Shown: one piece after another, positions 12,282-26,147 of the stretch | Layout of the letters: every line of letters begins with the position of its first letter | Numbering within the stretch: the first letter of the stretch is position 1 | Assembly (NCBI GenBank): GCA_004369085.1 | Contig: ML210276.1 | Location: 1-64,000 of the forward strand | Direction of reading: 5' to 3' | Source: Coprinopsis marcescibilis | Lineage: Eukaryota; Basidiomycota; Agaricomycetes; Agaricales; Psathyrellaceae | DNA: 64,000 nucleotides | Translations under genes and position numbers: made by a program | The notes under the pieces: generated by a model | Seen by the model: the letters and a program-made list of their open reading frames with translations, nothing else | Databases searched by the model: none | What the model was told of the DNA's origin: nothing

Positions 12282-12536
12282 AATGAACTAGCGTGTGCGG
12301 GGTCGCAGAAAGTCGCGATAGAGGACAACGACGTGAGGGCGCTGAAGAGCGTCAAGGTAGATCCAAGCTATTGTTTTCGGAGAATCGATGAAGAGTTATC
12401 AATGCCCTCGCCGCTACTGCCTCCGCACTGCTATTTGTCTATGTTAGGATTGGATGTTGATCAATTTTGCATGGTCCTGTGCAAGGTCCGTCAACCGAGC
12501 ATCATCCCGCCCCGACCCCAGCCTCTGAGGTCAATG

Positions 12537-13460
12537 TCAAGCCATTAATTGCAGAGTCTGTATATCTGGAATAACACCCTTTTCATGGCATAGGTACTCT
12601 GCAATATCCTTCGCTTTGCACTGCACAGCTACTTTTAGCATGCGCGCGTCTACTTTCACCCTGTCTTCAAGTTTCCTGCGTTTCCCCGAGCTTTTGCTGG
12701 ACTTTGGTTGGGAAGAGGTAAGCTCCTGACGCTCAATGAGGAGTTTGACTAGATCGAGGTTGCGCTGTCGGATGGCGACCATGACCGCTAGGTTGTCTTT
12801 GATACTCGGGGAGGCCCCCTGGTCGATGAGGAATTGGATGAGTGGCATGAACTGGGCATGCACGGATTTTGTGAGAGCGTAGCCGCTGTTAGCGTTTGGG
12901 TCTGGAAGGAGCCCGTCTTTGAATTCAAACAGAAAATGCAGGAAGGGTAGCGGGGCGTCGTTGTCGCGCCAGGGTCTGCCGTTGGAGGGTGGGATGAGGT
13001 TGTTGAACAGCCGCCGGGGTAGGTCGTAGGTTGTCGTCTTCATCGTGGTCGCCTTCTTGGGTGTCTCTTCTTCTTTGTCTCTTGGTTTGAGCATGAGTTC
13101 CAGAGGTGGAACGAGAAGCTCTTGGTTTGGGGGGTGAATGCGTGCTTGCACCAGCCGATGGAAAATCTCGAACACAGCTCGGTTGCACAGTGGGAATCGT
13201 AGAGCCCGCGTGCACAATCTGGATTCGTCTGTGATATGGCCTAACCGGTAGGCTATGTATTGTGCTCTGTATATTGAAGAGGTTCCTTTGAAGACATGGT
13301 AGAGGTGCCGCGAAACGTATGGCAAACTCTCGGAGAGCGCAAACAGCTGCGTTTCGAGGAGTAGCTAGAGGATTGTCAACAATCATTACTCAAGTTATAG
13401 CTGATTCAAGTTCACCTCGACTGGTATAGATTCCAAACCCTTGCTATATCTTGCTTGCAT
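12537..13460 (-). CDS. Ankyrin-like repeat protein, basidiomycete type
   Basis: Two-exon gene of about 290 residues. Exon 1 (13416-13460) begins MQARYSKGLESIPVE; a 51-bp intron (13365-13415) joins it to LLLETQLFALSESLPYVSRH. The N-terminal region, with its ETQLFALSESLPYVSRHLY helix, looks F-box-like. The middle has a PLIQFLIDQGAS loop followed by NLAVMVAIRQRNLDLVKLLI and MLKVAVQCKAKDIAEYL, which are degenerate ankyrin repeats. A Lys/Ser-rich linker with KRRK separates the last two. TGA at 12537-12539. The role is unknown; F-box/ankyrin adaptors of ubiquitin ligases are one possibility. Confidence 0.72.
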
Positions 13461-14447
13461 TGATCAAGGAACAAAAGTTATTATTACCCAGGTGTCTGTC
13501 CCGAGGATCTTATCTTATCTCGACGCTGACTGATCTGTTGCGACTCCGACGACCTCAACTGAGCTCAGATCATCTTCTCCCTCGTTCCGCTATGTCGGCA
13601 GTTGCTGGCAAAAATCAATAGGCCAACCCCTCGAGTCTATGCTTCTATCACATCTTCTGGGCTGTGTGTATCTCTGCAAAATGAAAGTTTTGATCGCAGG
13701 CAATCATCACTCTGATATATCTTCGACGGGCCCTGCGCCACAACTTCAAGCTATCATCTCTTGATTGTTTGCCACAACTAAAGCAGCAGCTGGGAATCTG
13801 AATCGTCCGACTGGCCGGCTCTACTCAGCAACGAAAGAAGTGGCCTAGTTCCAACGCCTATTTAACCGCGTTTCAGACACCTCCCTGTTACTCGACATTC
13901 TCCGAGTGCGTAACTGTGCTGCAACTGAAGTAGCAGTGACTGTCTACCGAAAACCTAACAACAGCCCCCACGCTCCTCTGACTGTCATCTTCTTACATCT
14001 TCCCCCGTCGAAGATGGATGTTCCATTCGAACCAGTTCTATCTCGGTCCACCGCCCAAGTTGAATAACTCCAACAGATGTTTTACCAAAGCCTCTACGTA
14101 TGTCGGATACTATGCTGACTTTGCCCGGCAACGCGTATATATATATGTCCGAAGCGTGGTTCGGCGGTATCCAGCTACGTTTTCGCTGTGCGCCATTCTC
14201 AAGGCCCGGCTCGACTGCTGTAACCTAGAGCTACTAGGGCTAGTCGCTGGCTGTTGCTCTGTGTGCGGCGTTTCCTAGTCGCCTTTTCCCTCCTTCTTTC
14301 TCGCGACCGAGTTCTCAGCACTGAGCGCGCGGCACTTTTTGATGGGTTGTAAGTAGGCCGTTGAATTGAGGTATTGCATGGTATAAAGTATGGTGACTAA
14401 CGGCGTCTTGGTTTCACCCCACCCCTTCTCCCCAGGCGGGCAAGGCA
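13461..14447. other. Divergent intergenic region, about 1 kb
   Basis: This separates the minus-strand ankyrin gene from the plus-strand DUF6533 gene. It contains AT runs (TATATATATAT at 14136-14146) and an 86-codon ORF (14018-14278) without recognisable content. No gene is supported. Confidence 0.5.
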
Positions 14448-16324
14448 ATGCCGCTCGACAGTCTGATTCAAGCGCACCATGTCTCGAATTTCGTCACCGT
14501 GTCAGGGCCTCCGTATGTTTTCTCCCTCTATGGATTGACAGGCAATAGCTAAACACCCTTACGCGTACAGATTCTTTTCTGGGTTTGTCAACGCCGCGCC
14601 GTTTGGTGAATCACTGTCCTTGAATTGTCTTGTTTTCGTGACACTCATGTGTCGCTGGTTCTTCAAGCCCTCCTGTATTACGACTACTTCCTCACCTTCG
14701 ACCGCGAAGTCAACTGGGTGTGGCTGGCCTCTCCAAAATTAACGTGGACGACAGTGTGTTTCTTCCTCGTTCGGTACTCGGCTATTGTAGGCCACATCGC
14801 CGTCGGGTTTTATCATTTTTGGACGGACGAGCACCTCGCTCGGTTTCCTGTAGGTGTTCTGGAATTATCCCGTCTAAAGTTGTGGATGAAGCTTACCTTT
14901 GCACTGCGCGTTCGCTGTAGGTGTGCGTATCTAATGCTGGGAAAGAAACAAGAAGGTTGACGGGTTGTGATGAATACAGATGCTCGGCTCTCCTCACGTT
15001 TCATGAACTCTTGGGATATTTCCTGCATGTCGTTACTGGTGGTCAGCTTGATTCATTTCTATCCTTTATAATCATTCACGAGCCATTCTCTACAGTCCTC
15101 CTGCTAGTGCGTACCTACGCACTCTACAACAAAAACAAGAAGGTTCTGTGCGGTCTTATCCTCGTTGCCGTAGTTTTGGCGACTTGCGGCATTGTAAGTC
15201 ACATCCATTTCCTCTAAGTTTTTGGCAGCACACCGAAAACATTTTTTCTTGAATAGTCATTGATGTTCTACAACCGAGAAATCAAGACGCCCCGTACTCT
15301 TCCAGAATCTGGCTGCCTCTTCGGGGTACCTAAAGATCGGTAAGTCATCTTTCCCTGCCATCCATAGTCAAACTGCGCTGAGCGACTACTTTCTTCATCC
15401 TCAGTGCGCAAAGTAGGCATGGTTCCTCTACTCCTCTTGCCAACTCAGCTGACACGCATCCCTCACTCCAACTCACGACGCGACTGATAACGCATCTCAG
15501 GACTGATCGCAGTCTGGGCCTGTGTATTCATCTTCGACACAATCATCTTTGCATTGACCGTTATCAAAACATGCCATACGGCGAGGAAGACCAAGAGTCC
15601 CGTCTTGCTCGTGTTTCAGCGGGATGGTAAGCAATCTACTTCTTATCCATTCTTATTACTATCTTGTGTAATTTGAATTTGGGCAGTACGTTGGAAGTTG
15701 ATTGGCTGATGAAAATCTCGATCTGTTTTGAATAACATAGGTGTCGCGTATTTCGCGTGAGTCTCTTCTCCCTCCGGAGTCCCGGTCGGCGGAATTGCGA
15801 TGTTGATCGTGCGTAGGGTCATGTCGATCGCTTCGCTGTTGGTGATTGCGTCTTTTGCTGTGAGTAGTCATCTTTGTTAGACTGTACTACTATTCCAAAG
15901 TGTTAATTACCTCTGTTGGTCATTTAAATTTAGAACGTTCCGGAGGTGAGTTGAACACTGCCCATCCATCCACCGTCCACCATCCATCATCTCAATGCAT
16001 CTCCGCCCCTGACAACCTTTCTCTCTCTTTCCGCTGTTATAGGGATCCCGGCGCCTAGGTATCATGCCCGTAGCCAATACGTACGTCATGTCCTCCTTCA
16101 CACCCTAGAGCTCACATTGAACTCGAACGTTGAACCTCGACTATCTACTCTTCAGGCTGGTTACGATCCTCGTCTCAAGGCTAGTTCTTAACCTCCGTGA
16201 TCCAAGCCTCTCCAGAAAACCGTACATAAACTCTGAGAACCAAGGTCTCGACAACACCAAAACCACGATGGAGCCCTTCGTGATGACCACCCTCTTCGAC
16301 ACGAGGGATGAGTCCGCCGTCTGA
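14448..16324 (+). CDS. DUF6533-type multi-pass membrane protein, copy 2
   Basis: Plus-strand member of the DUF6533 family. Exon 1 starts at ATG 14448 (MPLDSLIQAHHVSNF). The second coding exon is exactly 35 nt (14571-14605, FFSGFVNAAPF). The signature ALLYYDYFLTFDREVNWVW follows after an intron ending at CAAG. Later helices include VVTVLLLVRTYALYNKNKK (formed by splicing near 15045-15115), GLIAVWACVFIFDTIIFAL with FQRDG, and a C-terminal exon VTILVSRLVLNLRDPSL. The tail has FVMTTLFDTRDESAV, with TGA at 16322-16324. At least eight introns are needed. Function unknown; its tail carries a variant of the motif shared with the other copies. Confidence 0.77.
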
Positions 16325-17224
16325 ACCAAATACAGACCGGGGAGACCGGGAAAGGGAAGTTGAAAAGTCGTAGAATACTGCTAAAATAGGGTGAGGGGCC
16401 GTTGCTGGAATTCTGAAGTGGTCTCAGCTTCAAGTTTCCGCTTGGTTCGACGCTATGTAGACCAGTTCGTTCTGTATCATTGTACCGGTATATATTCGGC
16501 TGGGTACTGCAAAAATAGTGAATACATTTTCGCTTTTGAACTTGGAAACTTAAATGGAGTGACTGGCGATTAGGTTTTGCGCGTGGTAATTTGAAGTAAC
16601 GGGCTATACAAAACTCTTGACACGGGCCGCGAAGCAGACTCGGTAGCATTGCTATGGCCTTTCCTTCACGGCCGTCCAGCCGTCCGGCCCTGAGGCCTGA
16701 CCAACTGAGTTCTTGAGTCACGGTCACCGCCCGACGAGGCCCTGGACACCGAACTGCTGATCGTCTCAGAACCAAGGTGAATGTGCCATAACTGGTCAGG
16801 TCGTCCAGGTACCTATCGCTGTGCCAGCGAGACGCGCAAAGAACACTTACGAACACGTCCCATCCTCAAAACATGCACCGCGCCACCCAACGTCACCGTG
16901 GTCGTTGAAGCAACCCAGTATTGCTTCCTTTGAGCTTCCATCATTCAACCACATCATCCATCGCCTCAACTGCCAGTGTCTTCGCCGCTAATTCGTCGGA
17001 TACACTGAACCTTTCCCGAAAAATCTGGACCTTCTCGAAGCGTTTCAGAATCCACTCATTTGTATTTAGAAACTGAATTACCTCATGTTGAAGCCAAACC
17101 GTACACTAGGTCGTATGTTACAAGTATCTACAAACATAGTGAACGACTCGATGTTACTAACGCGATTCTAGATCTGATATTTAGCTTCGAGTCCAACTTG
17201 GGCTTTGCGACAAAGAACTTACGA
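16325..17224. other. Spacer, no gene supported
   Basis: A 222-codon ATG-initiated frame on the minus strand (16188-16856) overlaps the DUF6533 C-terminal exon. Its sequence is rich in Arg, Cys and Ser with no domain, so it was treated as chance. Nothing else was seen. Confidence 0.45.
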
Positions 17225-17748
17225 TCAGAAACTCAGAATCTTGTACTCCAACGTCGCTTGCCCATGAGCTTGATACACCCCGTCGTGCCTTCCAGAGGCC
17301 ACTAAAACGGCAAAGATCTCGACGTTTCGTTCCATGTCCTTCAAATCGACAATCCTAAGGACAGTGCCGTTTGTTTGATTACCGTTCAAAAAACCCTTGC
17401 TGATATCAGCGATTTGAAACCACTTGGTTCGCGGTGCAACAATTCCCGTAGGTAGACGGGATAAGACGTTACCGAGCTCGTCCCATTCAGTGTAAACGTC
17501 AGATCCCCAAGTCAGAAGTCCCCTGGCGGGGAAATACGACATAGGATGTCCATCAGGCTGCCTGACACTCCACTTTCCCGAGCGGTTGGATGCATCACTC
17601 AGCAATAAGACGTCGCAAGGGGCTGACGTTCTCTGGCCGGCAGCGCAGGTATGATGTGGAAGCTGGGTGAATTTTTATGTTCTCACAAAGAGTCGCCAAA
17701 GGCAGAGTTTCGATCGCCCGCCTTTTGGGTCAATGAGTAAGAGCTCAT
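17225..17748 (-). CDS. Hypothetical protein, uncertain gene model
   Basis: A 126-codon open frame (17225-17605) with protein-like composition reads LLTWGSDVYTEWDELGNVL, KWFQIADISKGFLNGN and a C-terminal half EIFAVLVASGRHDGVYQ. It can be extended 5' at CDVLLLSDASNRSGKW. A further upstream frame at 17748 (MSSYSLTQ) is possible, but the splice phase between the two did not match. I do not recognise the family. It may be a fragment of a larger decayed gene. Confidence 0.3.
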
Positions 17749-19443
17749 CCCTGAAACTTTATTTCCGCAATCAGAAAGACCTCTTGGGATTGAACCGGCT
17801 GGATGCACCAGTACCGTCACCACCGTCCCTCACAATGTCTCGAGAACAGACTACATAGGCGGGTGGTTCCGTGTTGCTATTCTAAGTCCCTTGACTTGTT
17901 ATCAGACTCTGAAGCCCTTAAAGCCTAACTTGAATAACGCGGCTGGAGGAGGATCGGTATTGATAGATAGATGATCACCATGAAAGCCACAGGCGTAAGC
18001 GCCGGTAAGCGCTTAAGAAAAACCCAGACAATTGATTCCGTGTTCAAGCTAGTCCCTCAACCTGTTCTCGCTCTCTTACGGGCGGTCAACTTACATTAGA
18101 GAGTATGGCTAGAAGAGTTTAAGCATGGGCAGATGGCCAACTTCGATAGGCGGTACTCCAGCTACGTTGAAAACTGAACTTTGGTTCTCGCGTTCTAACA
18201 GGTTCCAGCATTGCAATTTCAGTCCCTCAGACTGCTCATCACTGATGCACCAAGCTCAAGACTGGGGGTTAGTTTGGCGGTCCCCAAATTAAATAATGTC
18301 AATGGCCTGACCGCGGAGAGTATGGCTGCTGCTGGGTCAGAAAAATCTGTTGCACGCGCACTCGACTCGAGGAAGAGGCAGCTGGTACTCACAAAACTGA
18401 ACAGGTCAAATCCTTCATTCTCTACATTAGAAAAAGTCAGTCTCTCGGAGATTGGGAACCAACAACATGTCCTGGCATCGCAATGGCGAGACCGCAATTG
18501 GCACCTTCCTCAAGTCCAAGATCCTCGAGCCGCTGGTCTCCAGCAAGCGGCAGCAAAAACCTGGGCGAGACCGTTCCTCCTCATCTGTCATTACTGATGG
18601 TATGCCGTCGCGGGAGAAGAAAGAGGCGTTGAGTTGGAACAGGCTGGGTGCCTTCATAATAGTGAGATACATCCTTCCACTTCCACTTTGATTTCTACAC
18701 ATGCCCTCTGGCTCGCGCACGCGTAATCTGTTAGGCGTCAAGTTCACGATTGGCCAGATTGGGACGGAAAAGTCAGCAACCACAAAACAATACCAATACC
18801 ACGTTCCTCCAAGGTGTCAGGAACAACAGGGACATCGAAGACATGGCACCTATTTATGACTTCAGGTAAGCCACAGCCTGCCCTTGCCGCTTTGTACGAG
18901 TCAATCCTACCTAATTATCCACTGGGCTTAGACCAGCTGGACGAGAGGTCATCTGCGTCTGCACTCAAGGACAGGGAGGGAGATTTAGACCGATGGGTGA
19001 GCTGGGCTGGTAATTTGTAGTTTCTTTCTTGTCGGCTAATCCACCACTGGAAACGTTTTTGTATTTAAACCTATCAAAGACTAAGAATCAAGGACTACCA
19101 CTGCACTACTCCAGACCGCCTCAGAAGATGCAGTTTTCCAATCACTCTCTGATATTATCCTTCATCAGTTTGTGATTATTACATCTTTAGTATACAATAT
19201 AAACACTCGAGGGCAGAGAAAAGGGGTATATATGAAGTAAAGGAGGGAGCGGTTGGTGTACTTCAAGTGATGGTAAGCGCTGTAGTATTAAGAGCTCGTG
19301 AGTGTGATGCCAAGCTCTTGAATATTTACGGAGGCAAGGAGGTTGACGGATAGTGAATACCCAGAAGCCACTTCGGTGCAGATAGTAGTATAATCCGAAA
19401 TGAGGAAATTCCGCATATCACTTGTTCAGGCAGTCCGCTTTGA
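17749..19443. other. Gene-poor stretch with weak overlapping ORFs
   Basis: Overlapping frames at 18211-18691 (plus) and 18427-18783 (minus) and a 68-codon plus frame at 18814-19020 were examined. None shows a domain. A spliced plus-strand gene through IGTFLKSKILEPLV (about 18490-18530) and LAALYESILPNYPLGLDQL (about 18880-18940) is possible but could not be made phase-consistent. Confidence 0.35.
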
Positions 19444-20012
19444 TCACGGCCAAGAACGCGCATTGCTAGCCACTGCATACTCTATCCTCCCACCGTACTG
19501 CGCCTTAACAGCAAATGTGATAATCTCCCCTTCCAGCGCATTAACGTCAGCACATTGAACAAACATCTCGGCTTCGTTGAGAATACGAATCGCCTCCTTA
19601 AACCAGACTCTGCAGCTAAAGGCCCGTTCGCCTCTGTCCCTCTGGCCTGGCGGCACGACCGAGCACTGTATATCTTTGACGTACTCGCAAACCGAGTCAA
19701 CGTCGAGTCCATCCATGATTTGTCCAATCTTTACATACGCCATGACCCCTCTGCGGTTGAGATCAGTCCATCTCTCCTTCACAAAGTGGAAGACCCCGAC
19801 AACTGGTTGGTCGATAGCATGAAGGACCCATCCGCCGCTCGCGCCCTAGTCACAAATACCGTAGTTAGCACAAATGTCACCAGAGCACGAAGATGATAAA
19901 AATAACTCACTTCAGCGATGTACATCATCCAATGAAATCTGCCAGGGCGAAGGTCCCCGATCATAGCTGCGTATATACCATTATGAACAAGGTTGCTAGT
20001 CCTGTGGGCCAT
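19444..20012 (-). CDS. Small lineage-specific protein, RVW family member A
   Basis: Two-exon gene of 167 residues. Exon 1 is 19911-20012 (MAHRTSNLVHNGIYAAMIGD... to FHWMMYIAE), intron 19846-19910, exon 2 19444-19845. Exon 2 opens GASGGWVLHAID and has AYVKIGQIMDGLDVDSVCEY and the family hallmark CRVWFKEAIRILNEAEMFVQ. The same layout is seen in the genes at 34194 and 35822: a short N-terminal domain with W-M and an intron directly after it, a G-W/Y-x-x-H start, a K/R-I-G-x-x helix, and (C/S)R(V/I)W-x-KEA-(I/V)R. Such small proteins are widespread in Agaricomycetes, but their function is unknown. No signal peptide or membrane segment is visible. Confidence 0.65.
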
Positions 20013-20625
20013 AGGTGTAAGTGAGAGCAGATCTCAACGCGATGCCTCTGGAACTCACATGTTGGTTCGTCAATAGTTTGGATGTGGCGCAAACAGCATG
20101 AGAGCTCAGCTGAACTCGCCTCGCGTTATATATACCACAGATTGCCGTACTGTGGCCCGCGTACGTCACTTTCCGCTTTGGAAGGTCGCCCGAGGTTTCC
20201 TCGACTGTTTCCAGACGACTGTGTGGCTCAATGTCCTTTCCACGTAGAAGAAGACAAACCAGGCCACTGCGCTCGAGCAATCAAAAAAGCGAGCAGCAAC
20301 AAATACATCCGATTTACCGAATACTGTCAACTGACGTCACCATTGTTTGATCAAGAGGACAATGCACTGGGTGTTGGCTTGATTAACTTCGCTCAAAATC
20401 CTCCATTGTCTACTGTTTCTGGCGTATCAACAGCATCAAACGTCATCGACTGTTGGAAGTAGAGGCCTAGACTTCCTCTGAGCAACGGGGAAACTGTATC
20501 TTCCTCATATTCCGCGTGACCGAATTGCATGGCGCGAAAATTAAATGTATGACACGAGTTATATTCAAAAAACAGTTATCATATAGACATATCTCATCAT
20601 AAGAGTTATGCGCAGTCAGGGTGCC
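20013..20625. other. Intergenic region between two minus-strand genes
   Basis: It holds the promoter of the RVW-family gene and the 3' flank of the channel gene. A plus-strand 126-codon frame (20082-20462) has no recognisable feature. Confidence 0.4.
20126..20134 (-). promoter_or_regulatory. Candidate TATA box for RVW family member A
   Basis: The minus strand reads TATATATAA about 115 bp upstream of the ATG at 20012. Position and sequence suit a fungal core promoter. No experimental support. Confidence 0.4.
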
Positions 20626-23600
20626 TCAAAGTGTACCCTGCCTTCCGCCCATCTCATTACGCATCCCTCTCGTCAGCATAAGCAGAAGATTTTCTATCCT
20701 CGCTTGCCGGTCCTACAGAAGAAGAATTATATACGAGTAAGCGTCACTTACCACATACAGAAACCGTGACAATGATCCTTACCTGAAGCTCCTTCATCTC
20801 CTCCTTCAGCTTCTGTACGGGCAATTCCTTCGCGTCCTCAAACAGTTGTTCCAGCCTCTTCATACTCACTTCAGTCTGATGATGCGTACTGATCGCGCTT
20901 CTCATGCCACCACCAGCCACGCCAGCAGACGGGAACCTTGATCCATTATACAATCTCGCCAGCGGACTCCTGTCAGTCGTCGCAGTCGTAATAACATCCG
21001 GCGAGTCCACAACATCCAAAGGAGAGAGCATGCTCCACACCCGCTGTCTCCTCGGGGACGGAGAGTCGGGCGGGTTCGTGGTGGTTGGGCTACCTTCGTT
21101 AACCGATACCTTGATGCTAGCAGGTCGGTGGTACAGTCGCCCAGCAGGAGCAGGCGAACGCGATTGCTGGCGCGACGCCGAGCGTGCGAGGTTGCGACTT
21201 CCTTCAGCGGCTTCTTTTCTCTCATTTGCCCGTGCACGACTACCATTACTCCTCGCCGTGCCAATGGTCTCCCTCGACTTTTGCGATCTCAAAGCGGGCG
21301 CTTCATCTAGCTCATCCTCGGTCTCAAACGGATCCAAGTCGTCCGAGACCTCCACATCAAAGATGGCGTCAAAGAGGTCGTTGGAGGTTGAGCCCATCAG
21401 TGCTTCCACCAATGGCATGTTCTTGATGTGGCGGGGTAAGCTATTGTAGAGGGACTGTGCAGCGTCTTTGCTGGTCTCCCGCCACTTGCGACCACCGGCA
21501 AAATACCTTTCGTATATACCGATTGCGAATAGCTGGGGGAGACTGGTCAGGCGGATGAGAAAGACGTTGGCGGTGTGCAGTTGACGAGGGGTAAGGAACC
21601 AGCTGAGAGGCTTGAGGATGGCGAAAGCCAGGAGATTGAAGGGTGGCTGGTAAGAGAACAATGCATCAGACTTAACGCTGTAAATGTGGGGATTAGACGC
21701 GGGATCTGTGCCCAAAGTAGTGGAAACCAACCCTTCCATAGTCGCGACTGTGTGTTGGAAAAGGCTCTGGAACGTTCATTAGTCAAGTCCGCATAGAGAT
21801 GATAGATTTGAAAATTCCAACCTCTTTCGTCGCATTCTATGGAATATAGTGAGAACCTCAACATAACGGAGAGACGGCACGACTTGGACTTACAGCATCT
21901 ATACGCGCAACGGTGTTTGAAAGGATCGATATCAGAACTGTAACGCGATGTTAGCAAGCAAATTAGCACCCTACTGCCACAAGCAACCCACTGGTTAGGA
22001 GAAGGGTATTGGACATGGCCGCAAATACGGTCATCAAGATGGGTCCAAACAGCGGGTGGAAACTACTGGCTTCGTTAAAGCTCAGAGACGTGTTCCCAAA
22101 CCAGATTTGTACCATCAACCACGAAATAGATGCTACACTCCAATGTTTTCCATTCGGGTTGTCCTTCGCTGTACCGAATCGTCAGCAGAGGTCAGACGAG
22201 AACAATCAGGACAGACACTCGCCCATAGTCCAAAGGGTAAACAGTAGTCCTGAAAAGCAGATCGCGGCAATTGTGATAAAGAACGCGAATTGTGCTATCA
22301 TTGCTCGCAAGGACCTGACGGCATGGACAATCGTCAGAACCTATCCATGAGGCGACCAACAAGGAATGGGCATACAAGATGACAAGGTTGTCGGATACGA
22401 AGAAGAATGCCAATCTAGGTGCTGGTCAGAATTGTCTATCGGCGGGAAGCTAAAAAAAAGGTTACCGAGGGAAGAGAATACAAGCGCCACACGACAGAAC
22501 GTCAAAGGCCATCGCAGACATTTCCGCTGTTTACATTTACTGTCAGCTTCAGTCAATACCAACATAATGTCAGACATACAGTTGCCATCCGAAAGTCCCT
22601 TGAGCCTCAATCCTATGTAAACCAGGAAGACAACAATAAAGGAGAAATCGAAGGCGTTCCAAATCTAGGGGATCAGTTGAGTCTTCACAGGGTCTGACCC
22701 GATGATGAGAAGTGCATACATTGGACATGTAAACTGTAGACCACCGAAAAGAATGAGAACTTGATCCCATCGTCAAAGAAGCGGACGGATACGTACTTAT
22801 CCAACCGTGCCCGGTAGAAGCGGTGTATTCTTCCAAAGTAAAAGCCGCTGCAAAGACAATAAAAGCATATTCCCAGGTCGTCATCCGGGATTTATCTTGG
22901 TCTGAATGAATTGGGGGGAACATAAGTAAGGGTTGGTCACCGGTGGAGCTATCCAAGTTCATGGACCCGGAACTTACAGGAAAGACAGAACAGGAATGTG
23001 AGCAAAAGAATTGCAAAATTAATGAATTCAAGGTAGGAGTCGTACTGTGGAACCCGGAGCCTGGAAGGGAGAGAAGATTGAGAACGCGGATACTGTGTTC
23101 CCGAGCGGCGGTGGCACCTACCGGTAATGGTCAAGGAATGGCGTTCGTTTCGGATCATATATTTCGATGGCTCGCTGCTTGTAGTTGTCTGCGATGAGCG
23201 AGCGGTTGGCTGTGACGGTGAAGACGACTCGTCCTGCATAAATGTCGTTGACCACTCGTTGCGTGATGGGTGATGCAAGCAGCTCCTTGGCCTCTGTCGT
23301 AATGGCCATCTACAAGCGCATACATTGAGCGAGATTTCGAAAGGCAATACGAATGACAGCAGGACCTACCTCTATGGCATTGTGGACGTTGTCGATGTCA
23401 TCGTCGTCTGCGTTCATGTTCTGCTTGATGTTTTCAATAAATTCGGGGGTAGCACCTGCCAGTGGGCTCCAGCTGGTCGTCAATACAGCAACAAGCTGGA
23501 TATAATGCGTTGCAAATCGATTCAGCAACTTCACAGAGAGTATTTCACAGAGGTTCGCCCTGGAATGCATGACTCCTGCAAAAGCTAGGTCCTCCTCTGC

Positions 23601-24069
23601 CTCTGCAAGGAAATACTGTCGAACCACGAGACACGCGTATACGACCGAGATGTTCCTGAGCCTCGCATATTTGTTCACAAGCGGGCGCACGATAGAAAAG
23701 TTGATATCTGCGGCGGTCAGTTGCCTGTTCCGTTGTAAGTATTCAACATCCACGGGTCCGAGCAAGTGAAGACACTTACTCCCAGCTCAGTGCGCTGTCT
23801 GGCACCAGGTGATCAATACGAGAAAAAAGGAAGCAAAACCCTGGCTAGCGCTCACCAATTGTTCTCTGGGAAAGGAAATGTCAAAAGATTTGAGGGAGTG
23901 ATATGTTGGTTAAACGTGGGCGCACCGTTACATCTTTTCTAAGTGCAGCTATGAGCGGAAATACCTTGACCTTTGCCAAGTTCTCCTGGGTGAGTTCGAG
24001 TAGTCCTGTGGCCTGGTCGCCATGCTCGGGGTCCATGACGTTGACTGGACAACCTGTGTACTGGAGCAT
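20626..24069 (-). CDS. TRP-type vacuolar cation channel, Yvc1 homolog
   Basis: Long many-exon gene. The first ATG is at 24067-24069 (MLQYTG); a second in-frame ATG at 24034-24036 (MDPEHGDQ) is an alternative. The N-terminal cytosolic part has ELTQENLAKVKVFPLIAALR, then QLTAADINFSIVRPLVNKYA, VVYACLVVRQYFLAEAEEDL and ANLCEILSVKLLNRF, the linker helices of fungal Yvc1. Membrane segments follow: SYLEFINFAILLLTFLF, YAFIVFAAAFTLEEY, the FFFVSDNLVILYA region, the pore region QIWFGNTSLSF and the last helix LMTVFAAMSNTLLLTVLISI. The C-terminal domain (20744-21739) includes YSVKSDALFSYQPPFNLLAF, an acidic patch (DPFETEDELDEAP) and a Ser/Arg-rich tail with a terminal coiled helix. TGA at 20626-20628. 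Yvc1 releases Ca2+ from the vacuole under hyperosmotic stress. Some exon joins are approximate. Confidence 0.87.
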
Positions 24070-24416
24070 CAGGGGCTCTAATCTGGGAAATAGCCCAGGT
24101 GATCATTATTAGATGGGAGCGGTGTTCGGTTTGGCGACGGACGATGGAGGATATACGGATTAAGATAACTTGTTCGCCGTCGATATAAAGTAACCTTGCC
24201 GTCGTTCTTTTTGTTTTATTAAGTGGTCGAGGAAGGCTTATTGTTTTGTTGTGGAGATTATGCGGGCGCTTTGACGGCAGTGGCCCGATTGGGATGAAAG
24301 GACGGCTGGTTGCCTTTTTTGATCTGTGCCATATGCAGTAAACGGCCCTTGTATTTGAAGACTCAAAACACTCAGGCAGTGGGCATATTTCTTCCTTCTT
24401 CCCCAAGCCAGGCGAC
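24070..24416. promoter_or_regulatory. Shared divergent promoter, channel and kinase
   Basis: 347 bp between the ATG of the Yvc1-like gene (minus) and that of the YANK-type kinase (plus). Both upstream regions must lie here. No named element was recognised. Confidence 0.45.

Positions 24417-26147
<1,731 letters not shown>

Noticed and set aside
14018..14278. 86-codon ORF in the divergent region
   Set aside because: No domain, low-complexity start, lies in a promoter region.
16188..16856. 222-codon minus-strand ORF
   Set aside because: Overlaps the C-terminal exon of DUF6533 copy 2 and has no protein-like pattern or domain.
20904..21449. 181-codon plus-strand ORF
   Set aside because: Antisense shadow of the Yvc1 C-terminal exon.
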